Origin: Oegoconia quadripuncta
Lineage: Eukaryota > Arthropoda > Insecta > Lepidoptera > Autostichidae
Assembly: GCA_949316235.1 (NCBI GenBank)
Contig: OX438757.1
Coordinates: forward strand, 19,244,005 to 19,308,004
Direction: 5' to 3'
Length of the DNA stretch: 64,000 nt
In this document: positions 12,401 through 19,792 of the stretch, one piece after another
Position numbering within the stretch: position 1 is the stretch's first letter
How the letters are laid out: every line of letters starts with the position of its first letter
Program-made: the position numbers and the translations under genes
Notes under the pieces: model-generated
What the model was told of the DNA's origin: nothing
What the model saw: the letters and a program-made list of their open reading frames with translations, nothing else
Databases searched by the model: none

Positions 12401-12995
12401 TAAGCCGATCTACATTGGCTTCACGGTTTTAGAGTTATCTAAAACACACATGTATAATTTCCATTATAATGTTATCAAACCATTTTATGAAGATCGTGTT
12501 CAATTGTGCTATACGGATACGGACAGTTTTATTTATTCCATTAACTGCGCCGATTTTTATAATGACATAAATAAATATTTTTTAAATTACTTTGATAGCA
12601 GTAATTATGGAGACGAAAATATATATGACATTCCTCTTAAAAATAAAAAGGTTCCAGGATTGTTTAAGGATGAAATGGCAGGACAAATCGTATCAGAATT
12701 TGTAGGACTCCGGTCAAAACTGTATTGTCTAAAAACTAAAGATGAAATTGTTAAGAAAGCAAAGGGGGTGAAGTCTTACGTAGTTCGCGATTTGGAGTTA
12801 TCGGATTATAAGTCGGTTCTTTACAATAAAGAAATAATACGAAAAAAGAATATTTTATTTCGATCAATAAAACACGAGATATTTACAAGAAATGTTAATA
12901 AAATCGCTCTTTCTGGCAATGACGACAAAAGATTCATTTCAAATGACAAAATATCCACTAAGGCATGGGGTAGTTCGTGGATTTTAAAATGTTAA
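9471..12995 (+). CDS. POLB: Protein-primed family B DNA polymerase (Polinton PolB)
   Basis: A 1174-residue replicative DNA polymerase that would copy the element from its ends. It opens with a zinc-finger-like CSVC...HLRSNAH motif (residues 4-25). The proofreading exonuclease shows YADFET (Exo I, from residue 367), HNLSGYDSH (Exo II, Asp515) and YLKSD (Exo III, residues 662-666). The polymerase shows DCNNLYGYS (motif A, Asp762), KLLNNSVFGK (motif B, from 906) and YTDTDS (motif C, 1014-1019), followed by GLRSKLYCLKTK. A Cys/His-rich stretch (CHICNHLLW...HCHITGRFRG) precedes Exo II. Length and motif order match Polinton polymerases. All catalytic residues are present and there is no internal stop. 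The start is the first ATG after a TATA box. In motif A the more common SLYP reads NLYG, as in many protein-primed enzymes. A polyadenylation-like AATAAA follows near 13247. Confidence 0.96.
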   Translation: MPFCSVCNVLVKKTRWIGHLRSNAHKNNDIPPLMVGVENVLLVNTAFRGRIVTYRVVAEGDDELYSTRSFFINLRRKIEPLLAKSIRIHTNIKVNFELFSSFLLIKNNLQEQKSFTTKNLSLHLNYNFNETFTEVENSIMKKMEEFQERDSGWTFLHNSHFEININKYQPLRGSSYINLPAFIKNKKACLNINNKDEYCFLWSVTASLYPTSKHPERVSSYPHFRQLFNIKDMSFPVTFKDVSIFEKNNPNISIFIYGLNNKRYITGPLYKSESLLKNTKRVHLLLLENNTSSHYCLIKDLPRLVRNQVTSHHGKLYFCETCFLFFPKEVELENHSCGGVVTVLPQKGAVLKFKNYERKQNVPFVVYADFETMLQPIYGCEPDPSVASTCDLQRHIPIAFAYNIVCNVDDKYNRFVTYRGKNCVSKFITSLHNDAKKIQSILNSTEPILFTEQNSKDFDNATRCHICNHLLWNDRVKDHCHITGRFRGAAHMHCNLQYKVPKCIPVFFHNLSGYDSHLFIKELGELPGNIKILPKTKENYISFSKFLPVSDNKYIQLRFTDSLKFLGTSLDKLAKTMAKSDLKYLRSHFPDDLQFNLLSRKGVYPYNYMTDWKTYLESSLPRKSQFYNTLTGEHISDDDFEHAQLVWSKFNIKDLGEYTDLYLKSDVLLLSDIFEHFRDTCKQHYKLDPSFYITLPSLSFDAMLLKTGVELELIADLEIIRMIQSGIRGGMCMCPHRYAKANHKYIPDYDPTQQDSYIAYIDCNNLYGYSMCQTLPQSDFRFLEYNEIENLNVLNIEDESEYGYILEVDLLYPDYLHQYHNDLPFCPEKCIPPGGKNKKLVLNLYNKYNYVIHYVHLKKCLEHGLILCKIHRAITFKQSSYLKKYIELNTQLRQKAKSTFEQDFFKLLNNSVFGKTLENTERRVSVHLVNQWHDTLNKTKKKTGADSLIASPYFHSVSVFTDNLVAVQMKPEQIILDKPIYIGFTVLELSKTHMYNFHYNVIKPFYEDRVQLCYTDTDSFIYSINCADFYNDINKYFLNYFDSSNYGDENIYDIPLKNKKVPGLFKDEMAGQIVSEFVGLRSKLYCLKTKDEIVKKAKGVKSYVVRDLELSDYKSVLYNKEIIRKKNILFRSIKHEIFTRNVNKIALSGNDDKRFISNDKISTKAWGSSWILKC

Positions 12996-13706
12996 TTCAA
13001 TTATATTTAAGAATACTTGTCAGTGAAATGTTTTTTTTTTACAATAAGATTATTAATGTAATAAGTTAGTATTACTAAATATATATTTTTATAACTATTA
13101 TGTATATTTTTAAAGCGACATAAACCTACATGATCTGTTACATCATATTTACCTATTCTACTTGTTATGTTGTGTACCTACCTGCCATGTATTGTAGTTA
13201 GAACTAAGTGATTTAATATACTACTGCTCACTGTGTAAAGAATGTGAAATAAATAATTACCAACATGATTTTATGTTTACTTTCTTTAACCACTTTTTGG
13301 AATTGACTAAGTACCTACTCTATACGTGTGAAAGCCAACGGTGATTCTGATTATGTACATAGATAGATAGATGTTATCATAGGTCCCTTAGTAGCCTTAT
13401 ACAACACCCTCGCAGAGAGAGGGGAAAATTTAATTACGTAGTAAATACTGACAAAACGTGTATAAACTTGTTGCAATCATGTCAGCAGAATGTGACACTA
13501 CCACAGTTTAGCGGGTTACGTAATTGTAAAATATTTTTGATGACATGGTTAACCTAAATTTGCATTATTGTCGATGTGTACTACACATACAATAGTCATT
13601 CAATTGTCTGCACCCGAGAGTCTTGGACGATCATCTCTTACATAGAAGCCGACAGCATAGTGGTACCACAAAAAATTAAAATAATCAGAAAATCTTTGAC
13701 ATATTG
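12996..13706. other. AT-rich spacer with 5' leader exon of the next gene
   Basis: No long ORF. The 3' end carries the presumed first exon of the small gene, ending at a strong donor ATTG/GTAAGT at 13707. Confidence 0.5.
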
Positions 13707-13789
13707 GTAAGTTTATATGAATCTGGGTAAATTAATTAAATCAGATGCTTTAAATACCTATTTTAAACTTAATAAATTGTTTGTTACAG
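13707..13789 (+). other. Short intron in the Polinton small gene leader
   Basis: GTAAGT donor at 13707 and TTTGTTACAG acceptor ending at 13789 bound an 83-bp AT-rich intron, typical insect size. An in-frame ATG at 13717 lies within this intron and so is probably not the start. Confidence 0.6.
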
Positions 13790-13791
13790 AA

Positions 13792-14217
13792 ATGTCTGAC
13801 GGATCACCTTCATATTCACCTGCATATGCCTGCGAGCAAAATGTACAAGACTATTGGGTTAACTTCGATGAATCGTTTCCAGATTTAACTAAACGTCAAC
13901 GAGAACCTAAACAAAAGAAAGTCAAGCGTAGTGCAAGCAGTAAGCCGCATATAAAGAAAACATTACATCAACATTCCTTGTCGTATGTAATTACAAAAGA
14001 AAAACTACAAGGATTAAAGTTGATTAAAGTAAAGGTATTGGACTTGTCGAATCCAATACCGAGGAATATTGATAGTGATGCTGATAATAGCAGTGACAGT
14101 GATGTTATGCTGCGTGCGCAGTATGTAGTAAAAGACGTTTATGATGATATAATGGATCATACGGAAACATTGATCAAAAGTATATCTAAAAAACTATGTG
14201 CTCATGATTGTGTGTAA
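13792..14217 (+). CDS. Small spliced Polinton protein of unknown function
   Basis: 141 residues from the ATG two bases after a splice acceptor (MSDGSPSYSPAY). I do not recognise the family. The first third is polar. It is followed by a basic cluster (KQKKVKRSASSK, residues about 46-57) that could be a nuclear or nucleic-acid-binding signal. The latter half has an acidic serine run (DSDADNSSDSD, around residue 95-105) and a C-terminal amphipathic region. It lies directly downstream of PolB on the same strand and faces the minus-strand cluster, with an AATAAA-like signal near 14242. A terminal protein, regulator or DNA-binding role is possible from position and charge, but this is only inference. 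Confidence 0.6.
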   Translation: MSDGSPSYSPAYACEQNVQDYWVNFDESFPDLTKRQREPKQKKVKRSASSKPHIKKTLHQHSLSYVITKEKLQGLKLIKVKVLDLSNPIPRNIDSDADNSSDSDVMLRAQYVVKDVYDDIMDHTETLIKSISKKLCAHDCV

Positions 14218-14565
14218 TTATTTGTGTATAATTGTGTTTGTAAATAAATAGTACTTAAGCATACATGTAAAATTTCTTGTACATAGAATTGTAAAATTTC
14301 TTATTAATATATTTCTTCATTGTTAAATACAATTTGTTTATTTTACTTCACTTTCTCAATAAATTCAAACTAAAAAATCGTTCAGTTTTTTTATTTCATA
14401 GTGTGCTTTAAAACTAAGAGGTAGGTTATAAAAATGAAAGAAAATATTTTGTAAATATGACAAACTTTATTTAAAATCAAATCAATGTCGCTAAATAAAT
14501 TTACAATAATTCAAGATAATATTTTCTTAATAAAGTAGATATCTGTAAAATAGTTTTAATCTAGT

Positions 14566-15063
14566 TTAATTAATATAATCATAAATATGATTGTCAATAT
14601 ACCATTTTTTTATTAATAGAACATTACTTAATGCACATTTTTTTGTATGTTCAATACAATTCAAATTACCATCACTTTTACAATAATTTTCACGCAACCT
14701 TAAAAAATTTGGACAGCCTTTCTCTCCAATATCTATTATTTCACAATTTCCTGACAATTCCTTGATCCATTTCATTTTTTCAAAACCTTTTGTTAATATT
14801 TTTTTATTGCTTAGGTATGGAATAATTATGCGTTTAAACTCGCGGAAGTCAATAAATCCTTCACTCCAATATATTCCATAATTTTTTTCTATCCACCTGA
14901 CTTGTTTCTTTTCCTCTTTTGATAAGTAATTAAAACAGTAAGGAGGTTTGACCAAAAATATTTGAGTATATTCTTGAGTCCCTATGGCTAATTCTTTGAC
15001 AATAAAATTGTTTTTTAAATCCTTAAATCCTTGGACATCAACAATAACAGTTGTAGCATTCAT
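14566..15063 (-). CDS. Conserved-looking 165-aa Polinton protein
   Basis: The last gene of the minus-strand cluster. It begins with an ATG that overlaps the stop of the capsid gene as ATGA (15060-15063). The protein starts with a beta-strand-like TVIVDVQGFKD and includes FIVKELAI, aromatic-rich middle segments and several Cys residues near the end (CPNF, NYC, NCIEH, KKCA). The N-terminal hydrophobic strand followed by Asp resembles the first strand of RNase-H-like or exonuclease folds, but I see no full catalytic set, so this is a hypothesis. Its coupling to the capsid gene suggests late, virion-related expression. Confidence 0.7.
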   Translation of the reverse strand: MNATTVIVDVQGFKDLKNNFIVKELAIGTQEYTQIFLVKPPYCFNYLSKEEKKQVRWIEKNYGIYWSEGFIDFREFKRIIIPYLSNKKILTKGFEKMKWIKELSGNCEIIDIGEKGCPNFLRLRENYCKSDGNLNCIEHTKKCALSNVLLIKKWYIDNHIYDYIN

Positions 15064-16271
15064 GATATTTTCTTCACTATGTTGCTCAAAGGTTTATATT
15101 CAAATAAACAGTCGTTTAATATTAGGCAATACGCTGATGTTTGATCAGGTATATCTTTATCACTTTCAAATTCTACTCTAACGTCGACGGATCCTCCTGA
15201 CTTTAAGTTCTCTACTTGTCGAGAACAATCAATCACAAATAATGGTGTTTTAATTTTAAAATCTTTGTAGCTCAACATTGGTTCCGGTCGGCGTCCATAA
15301 TAAGACTGTTGAAATTTTGCATACTGTTCGTATATTAAAGCATAGTTATTATTTTTAAAATTTAAATTTAGGTTTTCATATGGAAAATAGGTAGAGTTAA
15401 GATATACTTTGACATTTCTCAAATTACAATGATCAAATTGCGTCATATTCCTATTTACATGATTCTTACGACTAGTTTGAAATCCTATAATTACGTATCT
15501 AGGTTTTTCTATTTGAGACGATGTCTTTATAGACCACGTATGTTTTGAAGTCCTAGGAAGTACTGGATATTCATAGAGATCCCAGTTTCTAAACATAATA
15601 TTTAATGCACGGTCTTTTTCCAAATAACGTAGTAAATTAATTCTTTCACGATCAGAAACTTTTACGTGAGGTACACGCCAAACAATTTTACTGATTACAA
15701 TATCCTCTACACTTTCATTTGGCTCTAGTTTCACTGCATTGACGTTCGTATTACTTCGCAATAAAATAAGTTCATGTTTGCAATTTAATAAAATTTTGTT
15801 GTAGTCTTCTGCGAATCCTAAAATCTTATTAAGCGGTATGCTTGCTGCGAAATAACCATCCGTGCATGGGGTTCCATCAATATCCCATCCCCAATGCTTC
15901 GACATTTTTGATTCACCTTCATTCATAGACAAGAGGGATTTCATTGTTGTAGTAATACCTACATTTTTAACTTTATCAATTTCAACTCCGTTAATTTCAT
16001 AGCGAATATCTTGAAACAAAAAAAGTATAGGATTGTTTGTTAAATGGAAATCTGTTACCTTTATTTTAGGATCACTATTAACAATCTTAATATTTCCCTC
16101 TACGTATAATGAACTAGCCGATGGCAATACATATAAATCTTGTTGATTTATTGGTATTCGTATCTCATCGTTGACGTTAAAACTTGTTACGTAAGGTTTG
16201 TAGGTATGGTATTCAAAGCTTTCAATAGAGTTGTCGTATGTTACAGGATCTGTTACGTTCAAAATATTCAT
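15060..16271 (-). CDS. Major capsid protein, double-jelly-roll type
   Basis: 403 residues. Size, position between the penton-like gene and the 165-aa gene, and sequence character (alternating beta-strand segments, an N-terminal region rich in YDNSIESFEYHTYKPY, a WGWDIDG loop near residue 127, and a C-terminal beta region ending FEYKPL) match Polinton major capsid proteins. These are predicted to build icosahedral virions. The start ATG overlaps the previous small ORF stop as ATGA (16268-16271). No frameshift or stop is seen. The assignment rests on synteny and general resemblance rather than an invariant motif; a structure prediction would settle it. Confidence 0.82.
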   Translation of the reverse strand: MNILNVTDPVTYDNSIESFEYHTYKPYVTSFNVNDEIRIPINQQDLYVLPSASSLYVEGNIKIVNSDPKIKVTDFHLTNNPILFLFQDIRYEINGVEIDKVKNVGITTTMKSLLSMNEGESKMSKHWGWDIDGTPCTDGYFAASIPLNKILGFAEDYNKILLNCKHELILLRSNTNVNAVKLEPNESVEDIVISKIVWRVPHVKVSDRERINLLRYLEKDRALNIMFRNWDLYEYPVLPRTSKHTWSIKTSSQIEKPRYVIIGFQTSRKNHVNRNMTQFDHCNLRNVKVYLNSTYFPYENLNLNFKNNNYALIYEQYAKFQQSYYGRRPEPMLSYKDFKIKTPLFVIDCSRQVENLKSGGSVDVRVEFESDKDIPDQTSAYCLILNDCLFEYKPLSNIVKKIS

Positions 16272-16456
16272 TTTAATAGTCCAATAATCTTGAGGAATTG
16301 TTGATTTTCTTTTGTTAGTTTGTTCTTGGCGAAATACTTGTTTTTTGTTGATTTAATTTTATGACTAAAACAGTTGCACGATGTTCCTCCTTCAATGGTA
16401 AGATTAGTTCTAATACTTGATAGTTTTGGTGTCGGATATTTATTAAAATCTAACAT
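16268..16456 (-). CDS. Small ORF between capsid genes (62 aa)
   Basis: 62 codons tucked between the penton-like and major capsid genes, overlapping the first by 7 bases and the second by 4 (ATGA). It is basic, with a Cys pair (TSCNCFSHK) and many Lys. No family recognised. Its tight packing and preserved frame are the only evidence that it is real. Confidence 0.5.
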   Translation of the reverse strand: MLDFNKYPTPKLSSIRTNLTIEGGTSCNCFSHKIKSTKNKYFAKNKLTKENQQFLKIIGLLK

Positions 16457-17124
16457 TTTCTTTTCAGGTGTAAATAGATTTGAATTTCTTCTTCTCGTAA
16501 ATTAACCAGGCTATTATTTACATCTAACACTCTTATATTAATTGAAGTGATGCTGTTTTGATTTACAGGAAAATATATGATATTTCTTGGTATTTCTATT
16601 ATCCTGTAACCCGGTGGTATATTAGGAACAAATTCATGAATTATGTGACTCGGTTTTCCGTTTACAAATGAACCACTAACAATGTCACATTCGATTCTTA
16701 GCACGGATGTAGATAGAATGTTGACTGGATAACGCGACTCGTGTAATATATTGGCCTTTAACAATTCTTTTCCAAAACCTAATATTTTCCCAATCGAATC
16801 TTGTTTTTCGAAATGAATATCTTTTGAACACTTAATTGTGATTTTTAGCGTATTGTTGTTACACGATATTTTCAAAGTACAATCTAACACGTTCTTTTGT
16901 AAATAATCACTTATGTCCAAAAGTTCGTAGGATCCTTCAGGTATTTCTATGATTTCATTTTCACCGTAATAGAACTTATTATTTCTCTTATCTACGTTTG
17001 GTATCGAATTAAACGTAGAAAAATATAAAAGACCGCACTCATATTCACCTTCTAATTGTAAAGCAGGCGAATAATTTGTCAACAAAGACGATGTAGTATC
17101 AGATATTGACAGCGTGAATGTCAT
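16450..17124 (-). CDS. Minor (penton) capsid protein
   Basis: I take the start at 17124 (MTFTLSISDTTSSLL), giving 224 residues. The frame is open to an ATG at 17211, but that upstream part would overlap the protease C-terminus. Features match Polinton single-jelly-roll minor capsid proteins: the opening with SPALQLEGEYECGLLYFSTFNSIPN, a central LGFG motif after a basic stretch (IGKILGFGKELL), then VNILSTSVLRIECDIVSGSF and a VPNIPPGY segment typical of such proteins. It would form capsid vertices and pairs functionally with the major capsid protein downstream. Located directly after the protease, as expected for a morphogenesis block. Confidence 0.82.
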   Translation of the reverse strand: MTFTLSISDTTSSLLTNYSPALQLEGEYECGLLYFSTFNSIPNVDKRNNKFYYGENEIIEIPEGSYELLDISDYLQKNVLDCTLKISCNNNTLKITIKCSKDIHFEKQDSIGKILGFGKELLKANILHESRYPVNILSTSVLRIECDIVSGSFVNGKPSHIIHEFVPNIPPGYRIIEIPRNIIYFPVNQNSITSINIRVLDVNNSLVNLREEEIQIYLHLKRKC

Positions 17125-17159
17125 TTTGGTAATAAAGTAGATATGAATTTTGCAGCAAT

Positions 17160-17528
17160 TTAAATATTCTCCCAGAAGTTCTTTAGATATTTTAAACATA
17201 AATGTCCGCAATTGACGGAATCAAATTTTTGATAGGTGTGATAATTATAAAATATATCTTTATTATTCATATAATTAGAAAATTCTACAGGAGGTTTTAA
17301 GTCCCCAAAACTATCAAAGTATTCGCAATAATTATTAAATTTTACGTAAGCTACCCAATGAGTTCCCTCATTTCTATCACTGTCTAAATTAACTATACCG
17401 CACTCAATTTGTTTTGGCTTTTTCGGTAACTTATCTCTCATAAAAACACCTCGAAAGTATGGAATGTTTCGAGCATGTTGAATAATGTCTAAATTGCTTA
17501 GAGCACGTTTGGGTAGCCGTTTATTTAG
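17160..17528 (-). CDS. PRO: Adenain-like cysteine protease, probably reached by -1 frameshifting
   Basis: Maturation protease of the adenovirus/Ulp1 type. Catalytic residues are visible: His in GTHWVAYV, Asp in YFDSFG, Cys in NCGHLC. The first ATG in this frame is at 17441, giving 93 residues, but the open frame extends upstream through LSNLDIIQHARN and IPYFRGVF, which reads as genuine protease N-terminus. No ATG precedes that segment; the frame is open back to a stop within the phospholipase gene. It can be entered from the phospholipase ORF by a -1 slip on A AAA AAC just before that ORF's TAA (17525-17527); the first codon after the slip begins at 17528. That would make a phospholipase-protease fusion of gag-pro type. 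Alternatively a shorter protease starts at 17441. About 122 residues from the shift, short but complete in catalytic residues. Confidence 0.85.
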   Translation of the reverse strand, partial: LNKRLPKRALSNLDIIQHARNIPYFRGVFMRDKLPKKPKQIECGIVNLDSDRNEGTHWVAYVKFNNYCEYFDSFGDLKPPVEFSNYMNNKDIFYNYHTYQKFDSVNCGHLCLKYLKNFWENI

Positions 17529-18253
17529 TTTTTTGAAGTCGACAAAAATAAACCATTGCCTTTTTTGTATGGCTTCATGTATAACCCCTTGCCTAGTGCA
17601 ATGGATTCCATCATCTTATTATGTCGATTATTTTCTTCAAAATTTTTCTGGGCTGATTTATAATCACTTATAGTTTTCGCGATACCTGCTGCACCACCAG
17701 CCAATGATCCCAATGCAGATAATCCTGCAAAAATTGGTATCAACGGCAAAATCCCTCCCGTTTTTGGAACTGGTACAATACGCGGTAAACGAACTTTTAC
17801 ATTTTTAGGTAGCAGTTTTTTAGCAGCAATGTATGCAAATTTTATAGCTGAAGCATTACTTTTCGGTTTATATTTTTTTAGTTGAGAGCGTATTTTAGAA
17901 ACAATTGTCTTAAAACCTTTAAATCCTGCTCCAATCTTTAACTTTGTCTTCATTACTTTACTGACCAACCAAGACGCAAGTTTTTCGCCGGTTCTTGTAT
18001 TTTTTGCTTTAATTCTTTTTCTTGCCATATTTAGCAGCTCTAAATCTGCTCTATGCCGATTTTGGAGGTCGGAATTATTTGAATATGCTATGTCGTGTTG
18101 CATACAAGCGTTATCCAATTCATTAATACCTTTGTCACCTCGTAATAAACGTTCTCGTAATCTTGTTCCAGGTCCACAGTAACTATATCCAGGTAAATGT
18201 AATTCAAACGGGAGATTGTTTATTGCACTGTTGAGAAGTCCTCCGCCTATCAT
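17525..18253 (-). CDS. Capsid-associated phospholipase A2 protein
   Basis: 242 residues. Residues about 19-62 form a parvovirus-VP1-like phospholipase A2: calcium loop YCGPGT (around 25-30) and catalytic helix DNACMQHDIAY (His-Asp at about 53-54). In parvoviruses such a domain helps particles leave endosomes; here the role is inferred. A basic middle (KRIKAKN, KKYKPKS) is followed by a hydrophobic Gly/Ala-rich segment (IPIFAGLSALGSLAGGAAG), like membrane-active adenovirus core or cement peptides. The C-terminus has GKGLYMKPYKKGNGLFL. The N-terminal MIGGG resembles an adenain cleavage site, which fits processing by the neighbouring protease. The ORF ends TCA AAA AAC TAA. Confidence 0.9.
   Translation of the reverse strand: MIGGGLLNSAINNLPFELHLPGYSYCGPGTRLRERLLRGDKGINELDNACMQHDIAYSNNSDLQNRHRADLELLNMARKRIKAKNTRTGEKLASWLVSKVMKTKLKIGAGFKGFKTIVSKIRSQLKKYKPKSNASAIKFAYIAAKKLLPKNVKVRLPRIVPVPKTGGILPLIPIFAGLSALGSLAGGAAGIAKTISDYKSAQKNFEENNRHNKMMESIALGKGLYMKPYKKGNGLFLSTSKN
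17528..17534 (-). promoter_or_regulatory. Putative -1 ribosomal frameshift heptamer A AAA AAC
   Basis: In the phospholipase frame the last codons are TCA AAA AAC TAA, so the heptamer has the X XXY YYZ phasing required for simultaneous slippage. A -1 shift bypasses the stop and enters the protease frame. A small stem (TCTAA/TTAGA, 5-base loop) lies about 20 bases downstream; no strong pseudoknot was found by eye. Confidence 0.6.
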
Positions 18254-18316
18254 ATCTTTGCAGCCAATGACTGATTTGAGATATTCAGTAATTAATATAA
18301 AGAATTATTCCTTCAA

Positions 18317-19246
18317 TTACACAACTGCCTTTTCGTCAATCCAACTATTTTCGTTTTCATTAAAACCTAACCATTTAACAAACAGCTTGTTACCTTTTCT
18401 TTTTAAAACTTTTTCAACTAAATAAACATCTGAATGTTTGGTTTTTTGAAGTTCTTGTTCATAAAATGATCCTGATATAATTTGATCTCTTTGATCTTTA
18501 ATTTGATAAGTGGTTGGATTCGTTTTATTTACTTTTGTAATTTTAAATATTTCAGCAGACCAATTGGGAGTATACCCTTTTTCGAATTCGCTCTTGTGTT
18601 TACTAATCCGAACATAATCACTTTCATTAAACTTTTGATTTCTTGTTGTATGTTTTTTATACGATTTTGTAATATTATTTAAAATAATTAACTCGTTGTT
18701 AGAACAAACTTCATTTGGTTTACATTTTATGATCCGATGTAAAGTATCGTTATAAGAATCAACAATAGTTGTCAAAGGTTTACCAACCCATTTATAGTTA
18801 CCTGTAAGACTAAAATATTTATAAAGTTTGGTTTTCAAAGTTCTGATCACTCTTTCAACGATTGATGCTTTTTTTATAGAATACGTCGAGTAGTGATTTA
18901 TTTTATAGGAAGACATTAATCTTCTAAAATCATCATTGTAAAATTCTTTCCCTAAATCTGTTTGCAAGTTACGAGGACTTCGAGCAGTTTTGGTAAGGAT
19001 ACCTTGAAACGATTTAGTTATTTCAGATTTGTTTTTTCTTTTTACTGGAACAGTCCAAACAAATTTTGAGAACGTATCTATAATTACCAAAATGTAATTA
19101 AAACCCTTATTGACTTTGGTAACACCTTGCATGTCTATTAAGTCAGCTTGCCATAAATCATCTATGCCTTTTAAAGTTACAGAACGACGAATGAAATTTT
19201 TTCTTGCTGCTCTATGAAGTTCATTAACAACCTGTAACTTACTCAT
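18317..19246 (-). CDS. INT: RVE-family integrase with C-terminal chromodomain
   Basis: 309 residues. The retroviral-type integrase core shows ADLIDM (Asp35), QTDLGKEF (Asp97) and KASIVERVIRTLK (Glu131), the DDE triad. A C-terminal chromodomain is visible as VYLVEKVLKRKGNKLFVKWLGF...NSWIDE (last 40 residues). It would insert the element and make the 6-bp target duplication. The N-terminal HHCC zinc domain seen in longer integrases is reduced to a short helical lead-in (LHRAARKNFIRRSV), as usual for Polintons. The start codon overlaps the stop of the fibre-like gene as ATGA (19243-19246). No breaks. Confidence 0.95.
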   Translation of the reverse strand: MSKLQVVNELHRAARKNFIRRSVTLKGIDDLWQADLIDMQGVTKVNKGFNYILVIIDTFSKFVWTVPVKRKNKSEITKSFQGILTKTARSPRNLQTDLGKEFYNDDFRRLMSSYKINHYSTYSIKKASIVERVIRTLKTKLYKYFSLTGNYKWVGKPLTTIVDSYNDTLHRIIKCKPNEVCSNNELIILNNITKSYKKHTTRNQKFNESDYVRISKHKSEFEKGYTPNWSAEIFKITKVNKTNPTTYQIKDQRDQIISGSFYEQELQKTKHSDVYLVEKVLKRKGNKLFVKWLGFNENENSWIDEKAVV

Positions 19247-19722
19247 TGCTTGTTAACAAGTTCAAAATCAACTTCAGACTTAGTGTAATAGTTTTGTAAT
19301 TGTTTCTCAACTGTTGACAATATGTCAGTTTTTAAAATATTCAGTTTAGTAGTGATATCTTCTTTGCTATAAAATTTGTCAATCACGACATCAACATACT
19401 TTTTATTCACCGCTTCATCAGCAACTGTGGGGTATTTAAGTCCTTTTAATCTTGATAAATTTAACTCAAACTCCCCTTTCTTCGTTTTAAATAGTAGCTT
19501 CTTAAGATCTATTAGTTCCTCTTTTGTACTTAACAATTTATCAACGTAATCTTTATTTACAGCATCATCTGCAGATGATGGAGACTTTACTCCTCTCAAT
19601 CTCACAAAATGCAAATCAAAATCTCCGTTTTCTGATTTAAATAATACGACCTTAGGATCAAAATATGATTCGGATCTCCGTAAACGTTTATGCACGTGGT
19701 GTCCAAATTTATCAATATTCAT
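19243..19722 (-). CDS. Fibre-like repeat protein
   Basis: I place the start at 19722 (MNIDKFGHHVHKRLRR), giving 159 residues. The frame is open to 19809, but that would overlap the preceding gene. Two tandem units share the pattern F(K)xxxGxFxLxxxRLxGxKxPxxADxAVNKxYVD: one with GDFDLHFVRLRGVKSP and DAVNKDYVD, one with GEFELNLSRLKGLKYP and EAVNKKYVD. This pattern is typical of trimeric tail-fibre shafts of phages and some eukaryotic DNA viruses. The C-terminal 45 residues look coiled-coil-like. An attachment or spike role is inferred. The stop overlaps the integrase start by 4 bases. Confidence 0.7.
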   Translation of the reverse strand: MNIDKFGHHVHKRLRRSESYFDPKVVLFKSENGDFDLHFVRLRGVKSPSSADDAVNKDYVDKLLSTKEELIDLKKLLFKTKKGEFELNLSRLKGLKYPTVADEAVNKKYVDVVIDKFYSKEDITTKLNILKTDILSTVEKQLQNYYTKSEVDFELVNKQ

Positions 19723-19792
19723 TATTTTTAGAACCGCACTATGGAAAGAATGAAATAAAACTAACGGAATCAATGAATTACTTGGCTTATAT

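Noticed and set aside
13717..13791. Start of the small Polinton gene at the first ATG
   Set aside because: This ATG lies inside a likely 83-bp intron; the ATG at 13792 directly after the acceptor fits better.
17125..17211. Longer penton protein starting at 17211
   Set aside because: Would overlap the protease by 52 bases and adds a Cys-rich segment unlike capsid N-termini; the ATG at 17124 is preferred.
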